A stretch of 64,000 nucleotides of DNA. Origin: SVFI01 sp045535935. Its GTDB lineage: Bacteria > Bacillota > Clostridia > Lachnospirales > Lachnospiraceae. Below, one piece after another: positions 16,945 to 24,816 of the stretch (position 1 is its first letter; every line of letters starts with the position of its first letter). A program made the position numbers and the translations under genes. Where the stretch lies: the NCBI GenBank assembly GCA_045535935.1, contig JAZSMO010000022.1:1-64000 (forward strand), written 5' to 3'. Under the pieces are notes generated by a model, which did not search any database, had not been told where the DNA came from, and saw only the letters and a program-made list of their open reading frames with translations.

Positions 16945-17412
16945 ATGGGATACAGAAGATTATTCATCATACGAAAAGATTTAGAACTGTCACCGGGGAA
17001 GCTGGCGGCGATGGTGGGGCACTGCGCAGAAGGTTATTGGACCAGGCTTTTGAGAAGACATATGGTAGGGCAGGTTGTGGCAACTTTCGCGGGGGATGAT
17101 AGAGAAGCACTTGGTGCATATCGAACGGAATGTATTGATATTGATAAAGAGATATATGAACAATATTTGGAAGGGGCTTATGTAAAAACCATCTGTCAGG
17201 CACGCAATCGGAATCAGTTGATGAAAGCGATAGATTTAGCGGAGGAACTTGGATTGGTGAACGGAGAAGATTTCGGTGTCATCAATGACAAGTGTTTGAC
17301 AGAGCTTGTGCCGGAGAATGAAGACGGAACGACAACCGTCGGGATTTGGTTTCGACCGCTACCGGATGACGAGGCTCACAAGATCAGCAAGAAGTATCAT
17401 TTGTATGTATGA
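16945..17412 (+). CDS. Peptidyl-tRNA hydrolase type 2 family protein
   Basis: 155 residues. LFIIRKDLELSPGKLAAMVGHCAEG matches the start of the Pth2 (archaeal/eukaryotic type) fold, where the Lys and the following helix form the active site; AIDLAEELGLVNGEDFGVINDKCLTEL and TTTVGIWFRPL match the later blocks. Pth2 frees tRNA from stalled peptidyl-tRNA. Bacterial cells normally rely on the unrelated Pth1, so this copy is an accessory gene of the element. A weak GGGAG lies 10 bases before the ATG. Its target in this setting is unknown. Confidence 0.8.
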   Translation: MGYRRLFIIRKDLELSPGKLAAMVGHCAEGYWTRLLRRHMVGQVVATFAGDDREALGAYRTECIDIDKEIYEQYLEGAYVKTICQARNRNQLMKAIDLAEELGLVNGEDFGVINDKCLTELVPENEDGTTTVGIWFRPLPDDEAHKISKKYHLYV

Positions 17413-17591
17413 TTATGAAAATGCATACTGAGGAAGTGGATAAGTATATGGCATTTTATGTGGAAAAAGAAAATGAATGGTATGTTGCGACCGATTTAGA
17501 AACAAAGGTAGCTTCCCGAGGGAAAACAGCTGCGGAAGCGAGCAGTAATTTGGAAGAAGCGTTGGAATTGTTAGATGAGGAGAGTTTTTAA
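17409..17591 (+). CDS. Short HicB-like protein
   Basis: 60 residues, or 47 if it starts at ATG 17448, which has the better ribosome site (GAGGAAGTGG). FYVEKENEWYVATDLETKVASRGKTAAEASSNLEEALELL follows the partial RNase H-fold of HicB antitoxins, with the strand pair and the GKTAAEA turn. The DNA-binding C-terminus of HicB and a neighbouring hicA toxin are missing. It overlaps the pth2 gene by 4 bases. It may be an orphan antitoxin or a protein of unrelated use with the same fold. Confidence 0.65.
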   Translation: MIMKMHTEEVDKYMAFYVEKENEWYVATDLETKVASRGKTAAEASSNLEEALELLDEESF

Positions 17592-18331
17592 TGATACAAG
17601 AAGCAAAGTTATGTGAAAAGTTAGATGTGGAGATTGATTATGATGAGATGGTTAAGTATGCCAAGTCCAGTGAAAAAACTGTAGACGAACTCAGTTGGGA
17701 AGAGAAACGTAGCTTTATTCTTAATATGGAAAGTGTCAAAAAAACCTGGGATGAAATTTTGGAGGAGGAATTCATGCCGAACGAAGGATTCAAACAAGGC
17801 TATGTAGAGTACTTTTTGAAGCGTTGGGTGAAGAACTACATAATAGGTATGAGAAAAGGTATATTTGAGGTGTACGGAGAATTTGGTTTTGAGTTAGGAG
17901 TACCAATAGAAGGTTTTATTGACAGTCTGGTTGAGAAGCATGGAATGTCGGAAGTGCAAGCGAAGGAAATGTATGCGGAGTATAGAAAAGAGTGGGAGAA
18001 AGAACCAAAGACATTTGTAGAGAAAATGGCGCAGGAGTGCGAAGTTCCTCTTGTTGTGCCTTCTGTTCACAAGTCGGATAAGAAAGTATATTTGATGGCA
18101 TGGAGCGTGGAAAATATGCAATATGTAGCGCTTGAAACTGAGTATGGGAAAACGGCCTTGTATTTGCTCAATTTTTTAAAATTAAAAACGACAGACCTGC
18201 ATGTGAGATTATTCCTACAGGAGGATCTGGATGTAAAAGGTAAGCCATATGAGTTGGTTACAGAGAAAGAGTTTATTGAAAGAGTACTTGATTTTGGGGA
18301 ATATAATAAGAGGATATTTAAACGCAGATGA
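17591..18331 (+). CDS. Hypothetical protein (246 aa)
   Basis: Not recognised. Start overlaps the stop of the previous gene (TAATG), so it is coupled. Residues 1-150 are helical and acidic (DELSWEEKRSFILNMESVKK, then WVKNYIIGMRKGIFEVYGEFGF); the central stretch resembles the helical region of Rpn-type transposase tails (SDKYAEEYRK-like EYRKEWEKE), but no nuclease motif is present. The C-terminal third is mixed alpha/beta. No signal peptide or membrane segment is seen. Confidence 0.65.
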   Translation: MIQEAKLCEKLDVEIDYDEMVKYAKSSEKTVDELSWEEKRSFILNMESVKKTWDEILEEEFMPNEGFKQGYVEYFLKRWVKNYIIGMRKGIFEVYGEFGFELGVPIEGFIDSLVEKHGMSEVQAKEMYAEYRKEWEKEPKTFVEKMAQECEVPLVVPSVHKSDKKVYLMAWSVENMQYVALETEYGKTALYLLNFLKLKTTDLHVRLFLQEDLDVKGKPYELVTEKEFIERVLDFGEYNKRIFKRR

Positions 18332-18365
18332 GAAAAGAACAGGGTAAAAAAAGACAAATCAAACG

Positions 18366-18530
18366 GTGAAGCAAGCTTGGGATTTTGCACTTGCGCTTAA
18401 TAAGATGGCAGGATTGACACCAAGCGAAGATTTTCTTGAAATTATTGAAATGGAAAAGAGAGGGGAAATACAAAGAGAAGATGTAAAGAAGTTTTTGGAG
18501 CAAAAATATAGGGTAACGATGAAGGGTTAG
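18366..18530 (+). CDS. VbhA-like antitoxin-type small protein
   Basis: 54 residues from a GTG start. The segment MAGLTPSEDFLEIIEMEKRG followed by EIQREDVKKFLEQKY matches the helical antitoxin VbhA pattern (a glycine-leucine turn, a proline, then GEI and a final helix). In Bartonella VbhA inhibits the Fic toxin VbhT; no Fic gene is visible here. The ribosome site is poor, so the true start is uncertain; an upstream in-frame stop at 18345 limits it. Confidence 0.5.
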   Translation: MKQAWDFALALNKMAGLTPSEDFLEIIEMEKRGEIQREDVKKFLEQKYRVTMKG

Positions 18531-18600
18531 TTGTTTTGATTTGAAGAAGCGCGCGCAAAGATTGAGGAGACAAAGTCAAGGACAAGGAGAGAGGAATAGC

Positions 18601-18762
18601 ATGTGGATATGGGCGCCTGGGCACAGACTGATTTTTATCACAAAAAAAGAACATGAAGAATTCGTGAACGCGAAGCCGTCGGATAGAGAGGAACTGAAGC
18701 GAGAAAGTCAAGAGTTTATAGAATATATAAAGATGATACAGCAAAGTAAGGGGGAAAGCTAA
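18601..18762 (+). CDS. Hypothetical protein (53 aa)
   Basis: Not recognised. ATG 18601 is chosen over an upstream TTG (18541) because GGAGAGAGGAATAGC lies directly before it. The protein starts MWIWAPGHRLIFITKKEHEEF and continues as a charged helix. Its stop codon abuts the next start (TAA-ATG). It could be a small adaptor or antitoxin; nothing in the sequence decides. Confidence 0.6.
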   Translation: MWIWAPGHRLIFITKKEHEEFVNAKPSDREELKRESQEFIEYIKMIQQSKGES

Positions 18763-19362
18763 ATGCTAACAGTGGCGGAGGCAAGAAAAATAGGAATAAA
18801 AGCTTGTATTGAAAAACTTGGATATGATTTTTGCAAAAAACATGCTGATAACTCTACAACTGCATATGGAGAAGATGATGGTTTTGTATTTTGTTATGTT
18901 GGTGTAGATGATTCTCCTGCTCCTGATTATAGCATTAAAGATTATGTTTGGGCATTGACGGAAGAAAATAAATTTCCATACTCGGCAAGTTGTAATGTTA
19001 GCATGGAGGATGGAAAAGTTATGTTTTTGGAATGTGAGCTACCAAATTTGAAGGAGGAAGAAAGTATGGAATATGATAAAAATAATATGATAGGATTTGG
19101 TTTTGGAGATGAAGAGGGAAATTATTATAACCTTTATCTTGGCGGAAGTACGGTGCCGTATGAGCGCCTTGACCCGGAAACTTTGCATATGACAGAACTA
19201 TTCTATTTTGATGAGGAGGAAATGGCAGCTGCATATCTTTATGAAACTCAAAAACATCACCCGGGATTTCGTGAGATTCTGGATACATTTTCGGTAGTTC
19301 CTCTTCCGCAGTCGTTTGTGGAAAGTGGATTGTTTGATCCGATTTTAAAATTTGATTGGTGA
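18763..19362 (+). CDS. Hypothetical protein (199 aa)
   Basis: Not recognised. It is acidic, with the aromatic-rich repeats DYVWALTEENKFPY and GNYYNLYLGGSTVPYERLDPE, and it lacks signal or membrane segments. Starts immediately after the preceding stop codon, with AAGGGGGAAAGC as ribosome site. The AT-rich codon use matches the rest of the element. Confidence 0.65.
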   Translation: MLTVAEARKIGIKACIEKLGYDFCKKHADNSTTAYGEDDGFVFCYVGVDDSPAPDYSIKDYVWALTEENKFPYSASCNVSMEDGKVMFLECELPNLKEEESMEYDKNNMIGFGFGDEEGNYYNLYLGGSTVPYERLDPETLHMTELFYFDEEEMAAAYLYETQKHHPGFREILDTFSVVPLPQSFVESGLFDPILKFDW

Positions 19363-19367
19363 TAAAA

Positions 19368-19529
19368 ATGAGGAACAAAGACGAGGATTTTGTAGATTTA
19401 AAAGATTGTCGGCGCAAAAAGGTCGGATATTTCAATGATATAAAATTTGTGGAAGATAATTTTGATTTTGATGAAGATAACGATTTAATAGCAGCAATGT
19501 TTGGAGTAAAAGAAGTGAACGACGAATAA
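19368..19529 (+). CDS. Hypothetical acidic protein (53 aa)
   Basis: Small reading frame filling the gap between two genes. It starts ATG 19368 and encodes MRNKDEDFVDLKDCRRKKVG and a very acidic second half (FVEDNFDFDEDNDLIAAMFG). The ribosome site is weak (GGTGAT). The tight fit between neighbours and the clean charge pattern make it plausible but not certain. Confidence 0.45.
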   Translation: MRNKDEDFVDLKDCRRKKVGYFNDIKFVEDNFDFDEDNDLIAAMFGVKEVNDE

Positions 19530-19549
19530 AGGAAAGGTAAAACAAGTTT

Positions 19550-20098
19550 ATGTATAAATATTGCAGAGAAGTTATGTGGTCTGCTGAAGATGATGCATTT
19601 ATTGCAACGGTGGCAGAATTGCCGGGATGTCAAGCAGATGGAGAAACTGTAATTGAAGCAATGAATAATCTTGAAATCGCTATCGAGGAATGGATAGAAA
19701 CTGCCAATGAAATGGGGCGCGCTATTTCCGATCCTTTATGCCATGAACAAGTAGATTGTACGTGGGTGGTGGAAGATGAAAAGATCCCACACTATGATCG
19801 TGTCAGTAGAACATGGAAGGTTGTTACAGAATGGGGAAAAGAAGAAGGGGATGTGATTTACATTGCGAGCGAGTTTGTCAGAGGTGGATTGTATTATCCG
19901 TTTCATAGTGAGCCGCCATCAAAAGAACAGCATAGCAATCATGCACATGATTTTCCTTCTGTAGTTAGTTACTTGCTGAAAAGACCGGATTACTTTTCTG
20001 TTGCAGGATATGAAGAATATTATAGTCAGCAGGAATTGGAATTGTTAAACAAATTAAAAACAAAGTTGAAAGTTTCGGGTGATTTTGTACTTAGATAA
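19550..20098 (+). CDS. HicB-like N-terminal domain protein (182 aa)
   Basis: Residues 1-65 (REVMWSAEDDAFIATVAELP, then GCQADGETVIEAMNNLEIAIEEWIE) match the HicB antitoxin fold with its ELPGC turn. The remaining 115 residues (CTWVVEDEKIPHYDRVSRTW and onward) are unlike the usual HicB DNA-binding end and are not recognised. GGAAAGGTAAAA precedes the ATG. There is no hicA toxin beside it. It is the second HicB-fold gene within 2.2 kb. Confidence 0.7.
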   Translation: MYKYCREVMWSAEDDAFIATVAELPGCQADGETVIEAMNNLEIAIEEWIETANEMGRAISDPLCHEQVDCTWVVEDEKIPHYDRVSRTWKVVTEWGKEEGDVIYIASEFVRGGLYYPFHSEPPSKEQHSNHAHDFPSVVSYLLKRPDYFSVAGYEEYYSQQELELLNKLKTKLKVSGDFVLR

Positions 20099-20119
20099 AA
20101 GAAGGGAAGATGAAGCATT

Positions 20120-20308
20120 GTGGGATTGAAAAAAGATCTTTCAAAATTGACAGACGAGGAAATAACAGAGGTTTTTCAAGATGCTGTGAAGGCGGCTGTT
20201 GAAAAAAGTAAAAAAGCAGGGAATCCTGTATGTGGGTATGATACCGAACGGCGGAAGTCATATATCTTGTATCCGGACGGAAGAAAGGAATATGCAGGTT
20301 ATGAGTAA
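20120..20308 (+). CDS. Hypothetical protein (62 aa)
   Basis: GTG start at 20120 with GAAGGGAAGATG upstream. The sequence has a helical first half (LTDEEITEVFQDAVKAAVEK) and an end, GNPVCGYDTERRKSYILYPD-GRKEY, that recurs in small proteins of clostridial mobile DNA next to antitoxin-like genes. It overlaps the following frame by 8 bases. Function is unknown. Confidence 0.6.
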   Translation: MGLKKDLSKLTDEEITEVFQDAVKAAVEKSKKAGNPVCGYDTERRKSYILYPDGRKEYAGYE

Positions 20309-20495
20309 ATTTTTTGAAGATACAATGACAGGGCTGCTACAGGCTATCAGTATTGAAAAAGGCAATCCTTTTAAGCCACTCAGTAAAGAAGAAATATACG
20401 ATGAGCTTGTCTAGTCAAGAGAATGTTTTGAATGCGGCGAATACAAAGAGTTTGATGTCGTGATAGATGAAATTCGTGAGAAATATGGGTTATAA
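20301..20495 (+). pseudogene. Antitoxin-like small gene interrupted by an in-frame TAG
   Basis: ATG 20301 opens a frame (MSKFFEDTMTGLLQAISIEK, then PLSKEEIYDELV) that meets TAG at 20412-20414. The same frame continues for 26 codons to TAA 20493 and encodes SRECFECGEYKEFDVVIDEI and REKYGL, which reads like the normal end of a RelB/Phd-type small antitoxin (gene body ending in DEIREKYGL). The simplest view is a nonsense mutation. A functional 37-residue short form is possible. Confidence 0.55.
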
Positions 20496-20550
20496 ATTGA
20501 GATGTATTATTTAAGAAGCTTAAAAGATAATAGCAATTGAAAAAGAGACT

Positions 20551-20940
20551 ATGCTTGGGTATTTTTGTACCGAAGAAGAATGTCAGAAAGAGAAGCAGGT
20601 ATTGTGTATGGCGATGGTAAATTTTAAACTGACAGACGCAGAACTAACTGAAGAAAAGTTAATAGAGCTTGAAGAAGCAGAGAAAAAGAAAATTGTTTTT
20701 GATGATGATTGTCCTGAAATGACACCGGAAATGAGAAGGGCCTTTTTGTGCGCAGCGCGTCAACGCAATAGGTATCGGGCAATAATGGATTCTAAAATTA
20801 AATTTGCAGTACAAGAAGAACGTCGAACCATGATAAAAAATTTGATTATTCTTAATTTGAGTAAAGAAATTGTTTTAAAAGCAGGATATAGCGAAACGGA
20901 ATATGAGGAAGCGGTAAAAGAACTTACTATGACTTCATGA
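20551..20940 (+). CDS. Hypothetical protein (129 aa)
   Basis: Not assigned to a named family. The stretch NFKLTDAELTEEKLIELEEA and VFDDDCPEMTPEMRRAF has the look of small soluble proteins often seen in clostridial integrative elements. It may start at ATG 20551 or at the internal ATG 20608 (MAMVNFKLT); neither site is strong. It overlaps the DprA-like gene by 4 bases (ATGA), so those two are coupled. Confidence 0.6.
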   Translation: MLGYFCTEEECQKEKQVLCMAMVNFKLTDAELTEEKLIELEEAEKKKIVFDDDCPEMTPEMRRAFLCAARQRNRYRAIMDSKIKFAVQEERRTMIKNLIILNLSKEIVLKAGYSETEYEEAVKELTMTS

Positions 20941-21656
20941 TGAAAGAGATAGAAATGATAAGAGAATGTAGAATGAGTGATGAACTCTATCCACCAAAAT
21001 TAAAAAAATTATCAGGAGCTCCTGAGATGTTGTATTACAAGGGAGATATTGAGTTGCTTACAGATAATGTAGTGGCTGTAATCGGAAAAAGAGAGAGGTC
21101 TGAGAAATATAAGCAGATAGCATATCAGATCGGCGCATACTTGGCGGATAAAGGTTATGTAGTGCTGAATGGTTTGGCGTGCGGTTGTGATACAGATGCT
21201 ATCCGGGGAGCGCTGTCAAAGAACGGAAAGGTCGTGGCTGTTATGCCTTGCGGACTTGATCAGGTTTACCCGAATGCAAATAAAAAACTGGCAGATCAAA
21301 TTCTTGAAAAAGGAGGATGTATTCTCAGTGAGTATCCACCAGGGCTATGTCCGGAAAAGTATCGTTTTGTACAGCGTGACCGAATACAAGCAGCCTTGTC
21401 GGATCGTATTGTGGTAGTTGAATCTGAGAAAAATGGCGGAACTATGCACACTGTGAACTATGCTGTAAAGTATCATAGACCGATTGCATGTGTTATGGAA
21501 GAAGAGAAGAGTGCTTCTCCGGCCGGAAACACTTATTTGGTAAAAGAGAATATTGCTGCTTCTATTACCGGCATAGAAAGTTTGGAAGCATTTTTGCAGC
21601 AACGAAGAATCGAATATGAACAAATCAATTTGTTTGATATATGTGAAGAGACATAG
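20937..21656 (+). CDS. Stand-alone DprA/Smf-fold protein
   Basis: 239 residues. VVAVIGKRERS, VVLNGLACGCDTDAIRGAL, MPCGLDQVYPNANKKLADQI and GGCILSEYPPG follow the Rossmann-like DprA core in order, then RDRIQAALSDRIVVVES and GGTMHTVNYA. The SAM-like N-terminus and the winged-helix C-terminus of full chromosomal DprA are absent. DprA loads RecA on incoming single-stranded DNA; related SLOG-fold proteins bind nucleotides in defence systems. Either role could serve a mobile element. A terminator follows. Confidence 0.85.
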   Translation: MMKEIEMIRECRMSDELYPPKLKKLSGAPEMLYYKGDIELLTDNVVAVIGKRERSEKYKQIAYQIGAYLADKGYVVLNGLACGCDTDAIRGALSKNGKVVAVMPCGLDQVYPNANKKLADQILEKGGCILSEYPPGLCPEKYRFVQRDRIQAALSDRIVVVESEKNGGTMHTVNYAVKYHRPIACVMEEEKSASPAGNTYLVKENIAASITGIESLEAFLQQRRIEYEQINLFDICEET

Positions 21657-21665
21657 TTATGGAGA

Positions 21666-21694
21666 GAAAATTCGGAATTTCCGAATTTTCTTTT
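21666..21694 (+). terminator. Intrinsic terminator after the DprA-like gene
   Basis: An 11-bp AT-rich perfect stem (21666-21676 with 21680-21690) and a 3-base loop (or 10 bp with a 5-base loop), followed by CTTTTAA. Confidence 0.7.
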
Positions 21695-21776
21695 AAAAGA
21701 GGTGTATTAAATTTAACGTGTAAGAAAATAGTATTAAAAGTGGTTGGGTTTGAGTAAAAGATAATACATAATACCA

Positions 21777-21808
21777 ATCCCAAAACTGACGAACGTTAGA
21801 AATGGGAT
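21777..21808 (+). promoter_or_regulatory. Nested dyad in the leader of the HD gene
   Basis: ATCCCA and TGGGAT form an outer pair and CTGACG/CGTTAG an inner pair, separated by AAA on both sides. It works either as an RNA stem-loop or as a symmetric operator, and lies 18 bases before the start codon of the HD-domain gene. Confidence 0.45.
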
Positions 21809-21825
21809 AATACGGAGGTCTTAAT

Positions 21826-22488
21826 ATGGCAACAAGAGAAGAAAATATTGTAAGGTTTGAAAGTTTGATGGCAAAAATCTCAAGAGATGGAATAAATGAG
21901 TTGATGGATTATATCAGAAACAAGACTGATTTCTATACGGCGCCGGCATCTACACAATATCATTTAAGTTGTGAAGGTGGATTGTTGCAGCATAGTTTGA
22001 ATGTTTATGATTGTCTGATGGCAAAAAAGAATAGTCCGATTTGGAAAAAGATTATTGAGGAAATACCGGAAGAGAGTTTAATCGTTATGTCATTGTTACA
22101 TGATTTGTGTAAAGTTAACTTTTATGTGCAGGGAACTAAAAATCAAAAGACTTATGATCCGGAAAAAGTGCGTGCAGCAGAACCGTGGCAGGTAAAAAAA
22201 GATGGATTGGGTGAGTTTGTTTGGGAAACTGTTTTGAGATATGAAGTTAATGATATGATGCCTCTGGGTCATGGGGAAAAGAGTGTGATGCTCATAAATT
22301 GTTTTATGAAACTGAAAAGCCATGAAATTTTTGCAATAAGGTGGCATATGGGATTTTCAGAGGAAAAGTCAAATTATAACGCGTTAGGTGAAGCAATGGA
22401 AAAAATGCCGATTGTACTTGCTTTATACGAAGCGGATCTTGAGGCGTCAAAAATACTAGAAGATGTTGCAGGGAATCGGGTATGGTAG
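21826..22488 (+). CDS. HD-domain phosphohydrolase-like protein
   Basis: 220 residues. GGLLQHSLNVYDCLMA gives the first histidine, LLHDLCKVNFY the HD pair, GHGEKSVMLI and RWHMG later metal-ligand histidines, and ALYEADLEAS the final aspartate, in the order of HD-domain hydrolases acting on nucleotides or RNA ends (YhaM-like C-terminus). ACGGAGGTC is a good ribosome site. Such genes are common in clostridial integrative elements. The substrate is unknown. Confidence 0.82.
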   Translation: MATREENIVRFESLMAKISRDGINELMDYIRNKTDFYTAPASTQYHLSCEGGLLQHSLNVYDCLMAKKNSPIWKKIIEEIPEESLIVMSLLHDLCKVNFYVQGTKNQKTYDPEKVRAAEPWQVKKDGLGEFVWETVLRYEVNDMMPLGHGEKSVMLINCFMKLKSHEIFAIRWHMGFSEEKSNYNALGEAMEKMPIVLALYEADLEASKILEDVAGNRVW

Positions 22489-22516
22489 TTTGTTTGAAGA
22501 AATGGGAGGACGTTTT

Positions 22517-23227
22517 ATGAAAATAGGGAAAGTATTTGGTTATGCAAGAATAAGCCGGCCGAAACAGTCTATAGAACGACAAATTAGGAACATGAAAGCC
22601 TATAATCCGTCTGTCATCATCCTTCAAGAAGCATATTCGGGGACCAAGATGAATCGACCGGTCTGGAACAAACTATATGCAAAAGTGGAATCGGGAGACA
22701 CGATTGTTTTCGATTCGGTATCGAGAATGAGTCGAACAGCAGATGAGGGAGTAGATTTATATTTCGAGCTTTTTGAAAAAGGGGTAAGACTTGTTTTTTT
22801 GAAAGAACGTTATATTGATACGGAAGTGTATGCTGAAAATATGAAGGATAAAATTGAATTGCAAGGTACGGATGAAGATGAAATATTTATAGGTTTGAAT
22901 AATTATTTTAGGAAACTTGCAGAGAGACAGATTAGAATTGCGTTTGAACAGGCAGAAAAAGAGGTTCAGGATCTTCATCAAAGAACGAGAGAAGGAATTG
23001 AGACAGCAAGGCTTAACGGAAAGCAGATAGGACAAAAGAAAGGAAGTCGTCTGTTGGTTAAGAAAAAAGCTCCGGCCCAGGAAAAGATAGTGAAGTACAG
23101 TAAAGATTTTTCGGGAACGCTGGCGGATGCTGAGTGCATGAAGCTTATTGGGTTGAGCAGGAATACTTATTACAAATACAAGAGGGAACTCAAGGAAGGT
23201 GTTGGGAGAGAGAGTTGCTATGGATGA
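22517..23227 (+). CDS. Serine recombinase (resolvase family)
   Basis: 236 residues from ATG 22517, preceded by GGGAGGACG. The resolvase N-terminal domain is clear: FGYARISRPKQSIERQI holds the nucleophilic serine (about residue 13), SGTKMNRPVWNKL and DTIVFDSVSRMSRTADEGV hold the arginines. A helix-turn-helix lies at the C-terminus (DAECMKLIGLSRNTYYKYKR). Size fits a resolvase/invertase rather than a large serine integrase. It may resolve multimers of the excised replicon, as plasmid resolvases do. The stop overlaps the next gene. Confidence 0.9.
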   Translation: MKIGKVFGYARISRPKQSIERQIRNMKAYNPSVIILQEAYSGTKMNRPVWNKLYAKVESGDTIVFDSVSRMSRTADEGVDLYFELFEKGVRLVFLKERYIDTEVYAENMKDKIELQGTDEDEIFIGLNNYFRKLAERQIRIAFEQAEKEVQDLHQRTREGIETARLNGKQIGQKKGSRLLVKKKAPAQEKIVKYSKDFSGTLADAECMKLIGLSRNTYYKYKRELKEGVGRESCYG

Positions 23228-23423
23228 TGCCAAACAAAAAATAGTAGAAGACTATTTGAATAGCCACGATGTTTATAATCCACAACCGTTAGGATACGAC
23301 CTTTCTAAGGTTATGCTTTTGAAAAAACAATATGGTTGTTCTTTAGATAAAATTCCTGCAGATGCTATTGATGATTGTAAGATATATAATATTGTGGTCG
23401 GGAACGTACATCGACCTAAATAA
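23220..23423 (+). CDS. Hypothetical protein (67 aa)
   Basis: Not recognised. ATG 23220 is chosen because GGGAGAGAG lies 7 bases upstream inside the recombinase gene. It encodes MDDAKQKIVEDYLNSHDVYN followed by a hydrophilic end. It is coupled to the recombinase by an 8-base overlap. Confidence 0.6.
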   Translation: MDDAKQKIVEDYLNSHDVYNPQPLGYDLSKVMLLKKQYGCSLDKIPADAIDDCKIYNIVVGNVHRPK

Positions 23424-23537
23424 AAGGTACGGAGAAGACATATTTTTCGCCTCTCAGCTGGCGGGTGATAAATGGCTGGGGTACTAATATTTTATAAAAA
23501 ACGAGAACAGTACTTAAAAAGCAAATATGATTGAATT

Positions 23538-23714
23538 ATGAATGAAACATAATCCAAACTTGAAGCATTAACGGAACATTTAGGTGTTGTAGAAACGCTT
23601 AAGTTATTAAGACAATTTGATAATGGTGGTTCTGGAGATTATACAAAAGAAAAGTATAATAAAGCGGATAAAAAAATAACTTCCGTTGATAAAATAATGG
23701 AAATGTTTCAATGA
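23538..23714 (+). pseudogene. Small gene with an in-frame TAA at codon 5
   Basis: ATG 23538 reads M-N-E-T and then TAA (23550-23552); the same frame continues for 53 codons (SKLEALTEHLGVVETLKLLR, GGSGDYTKEKYNKADKK) to TGA 23712. The continuing peptide looks like a genuine small helical protein, so a single substitution has probably inactivated it. No alternative start codon of normal type occurs in the remaining frame before its last codons. Confidence 0.55.
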
Positions 23715-23729
23715 TGAGAGGAATGTGTA

Positions 23730-24623
23730 ATGAAGGAAGGAGAATGTTATCTTATTGTTCAGGTGCCAGTGGATAATATCGAAAACTACAATGAACGGGA
23801 TTTAGAAATTTTTTACGATGATAGAGTCCGTAAAGTATGGCATAAACAGGAGGAAGAATGGTATTTTTCCGTTGTGGATGTGTGTCGGGTATTGACAGAT
23901 AGTTCCGACGGGAGAAAGTATTGGAACAAACTCAAACAACGCTTATCAGAAGAAGGAAATGAAACGGTGACAAATTGTCACCAGTTGAAAATGAAGGCCG
24001 CTGATGGCAAAATGCGTAAAACTGACTGCGCTAACGCAGAGCAGTTGCTCCGTATCATCCAGTCGATTCCATCGAAAAAGGCAGAACCTATTAAACAGTG
24101 GCTAGCTTTAGTCGGGAAGGAACGTTTGGACGAGATTGCGGATCCGGAACTTGCATTTGAACGCATGGTTAGAACATACCGGGCAAAAGGTTATTCGGAG
24201 AAATGGATTGAACAACGCTTGCACGCTATCGATGTCCGAAAACTTTTGACCGATGAATGGAAACGGGCCGGTATTGAAGACAGTCGTCAATGTGCTGCTC
24301 TTACAAATATTATGACACAGGCATGGTCCGGAAAGTCTGTGAAAGAATACAAAGAATATAAGGGACTCCGTAAAGAGAATCTTCGTGATAACATGACAAA
24401 CATCGAATTTGCACTTAATCAGCTGGCAGAAGTTTCTGCTACGGCTATTTCTCAAGCAGAAAACCCGAAAGGTTACGCGGAAACGAAAGGGATCGTTTTA
24501 GAAGGTGGTGCCATTGCCGGCAATGCCCGCCGCGAACTCGAAGCGCACATCGGCCAGAGCGTTATTTCGCCGCTTAATATACAGGAAACTGTTTTGCTGG
24601 AAAAAACAGAAGAAGCGGAATGA
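23730..24623 (+). CDS. BRO-N domain (phage antirepressor-like) protein
   Basis: 297 residues. Residues about 30-125 (VRKVWHKQEEEWYFSVVDVC, LTDSSDGRKYWNKLKQRL, AEQLLRIIQSIPSKKAEPIK) match the BRO-N DNA-binding domain. The C-terminal region (FERMVRTYRAKGYSEKWIEQ, then AALTNIMTQAWSGKSVKEYK) is the domain that accompanies BRO-N in many clostridial elements. Such proteins counter repressors or regulate element genes. GAGAGGAATG is the ribosome site, and a terminator follows, so it may be a single-gene unit. Confidence 0.85.
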   Translation: MKEGECYLIVQVPVDNIENYNERDLEIFYDDRVRKVWHKQEEEWYFSVVDVCRVLTDSSDGRKYWNKLKQRLSEEGNETVTNCHQLKMKAADGKMRKTDCANAEQLLRIIQSIPSKKAEPIKQWLALVGKERLDEIADPELAFERMVRTYRAKGYSEKWIEQRLHAIDVRKLLTDEWKRAGIEDSRQCAALTNIMTQAWSGKSVKEYKEYKGLRKENLRDNMTNIEFALNQLAEVSATAISQAENPKGYAETKGIVLEGGAIAGNARRELEAHIGQSVISPLNIQETVLLEKTEEAE

Positions 24624-24652
24624 ACACCGAAAAAGTGAATAGAGAGATAGAG

Positions 24653-24687
24653 GTAGATACTACTTGGAGTGTGGTATCTACTTTTTT
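24653..24687 (+). terminator. Intrinsic terminator after the BRO-N gene
   Basis: GTAGATAC pairs with GTATCTAC around a 13-base loop and is followed by six T residues. Confidence 0.75.
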
Positions 24688-24816
24688 CTTGTGTTTTTTA
24701 GTGAAGATACTGTTTCTGAAATATATGCAGGAAAAATTCACAATCGAGATTGGCGAATGTGTCAATAGTACAGTTATACCTGGTGTGATAAGATAAATTT
24801 GCAAGGAGGAAATGGT

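Noticed and set aside
20412..23552. Stop-codon reassignment or recoding in the element
   Set aside because: TAG, TAA and TGA all end many neighbouring genes normally, and no suppressor tRNA or recoding signal is seen; simple nonsense mutation explains both cases.
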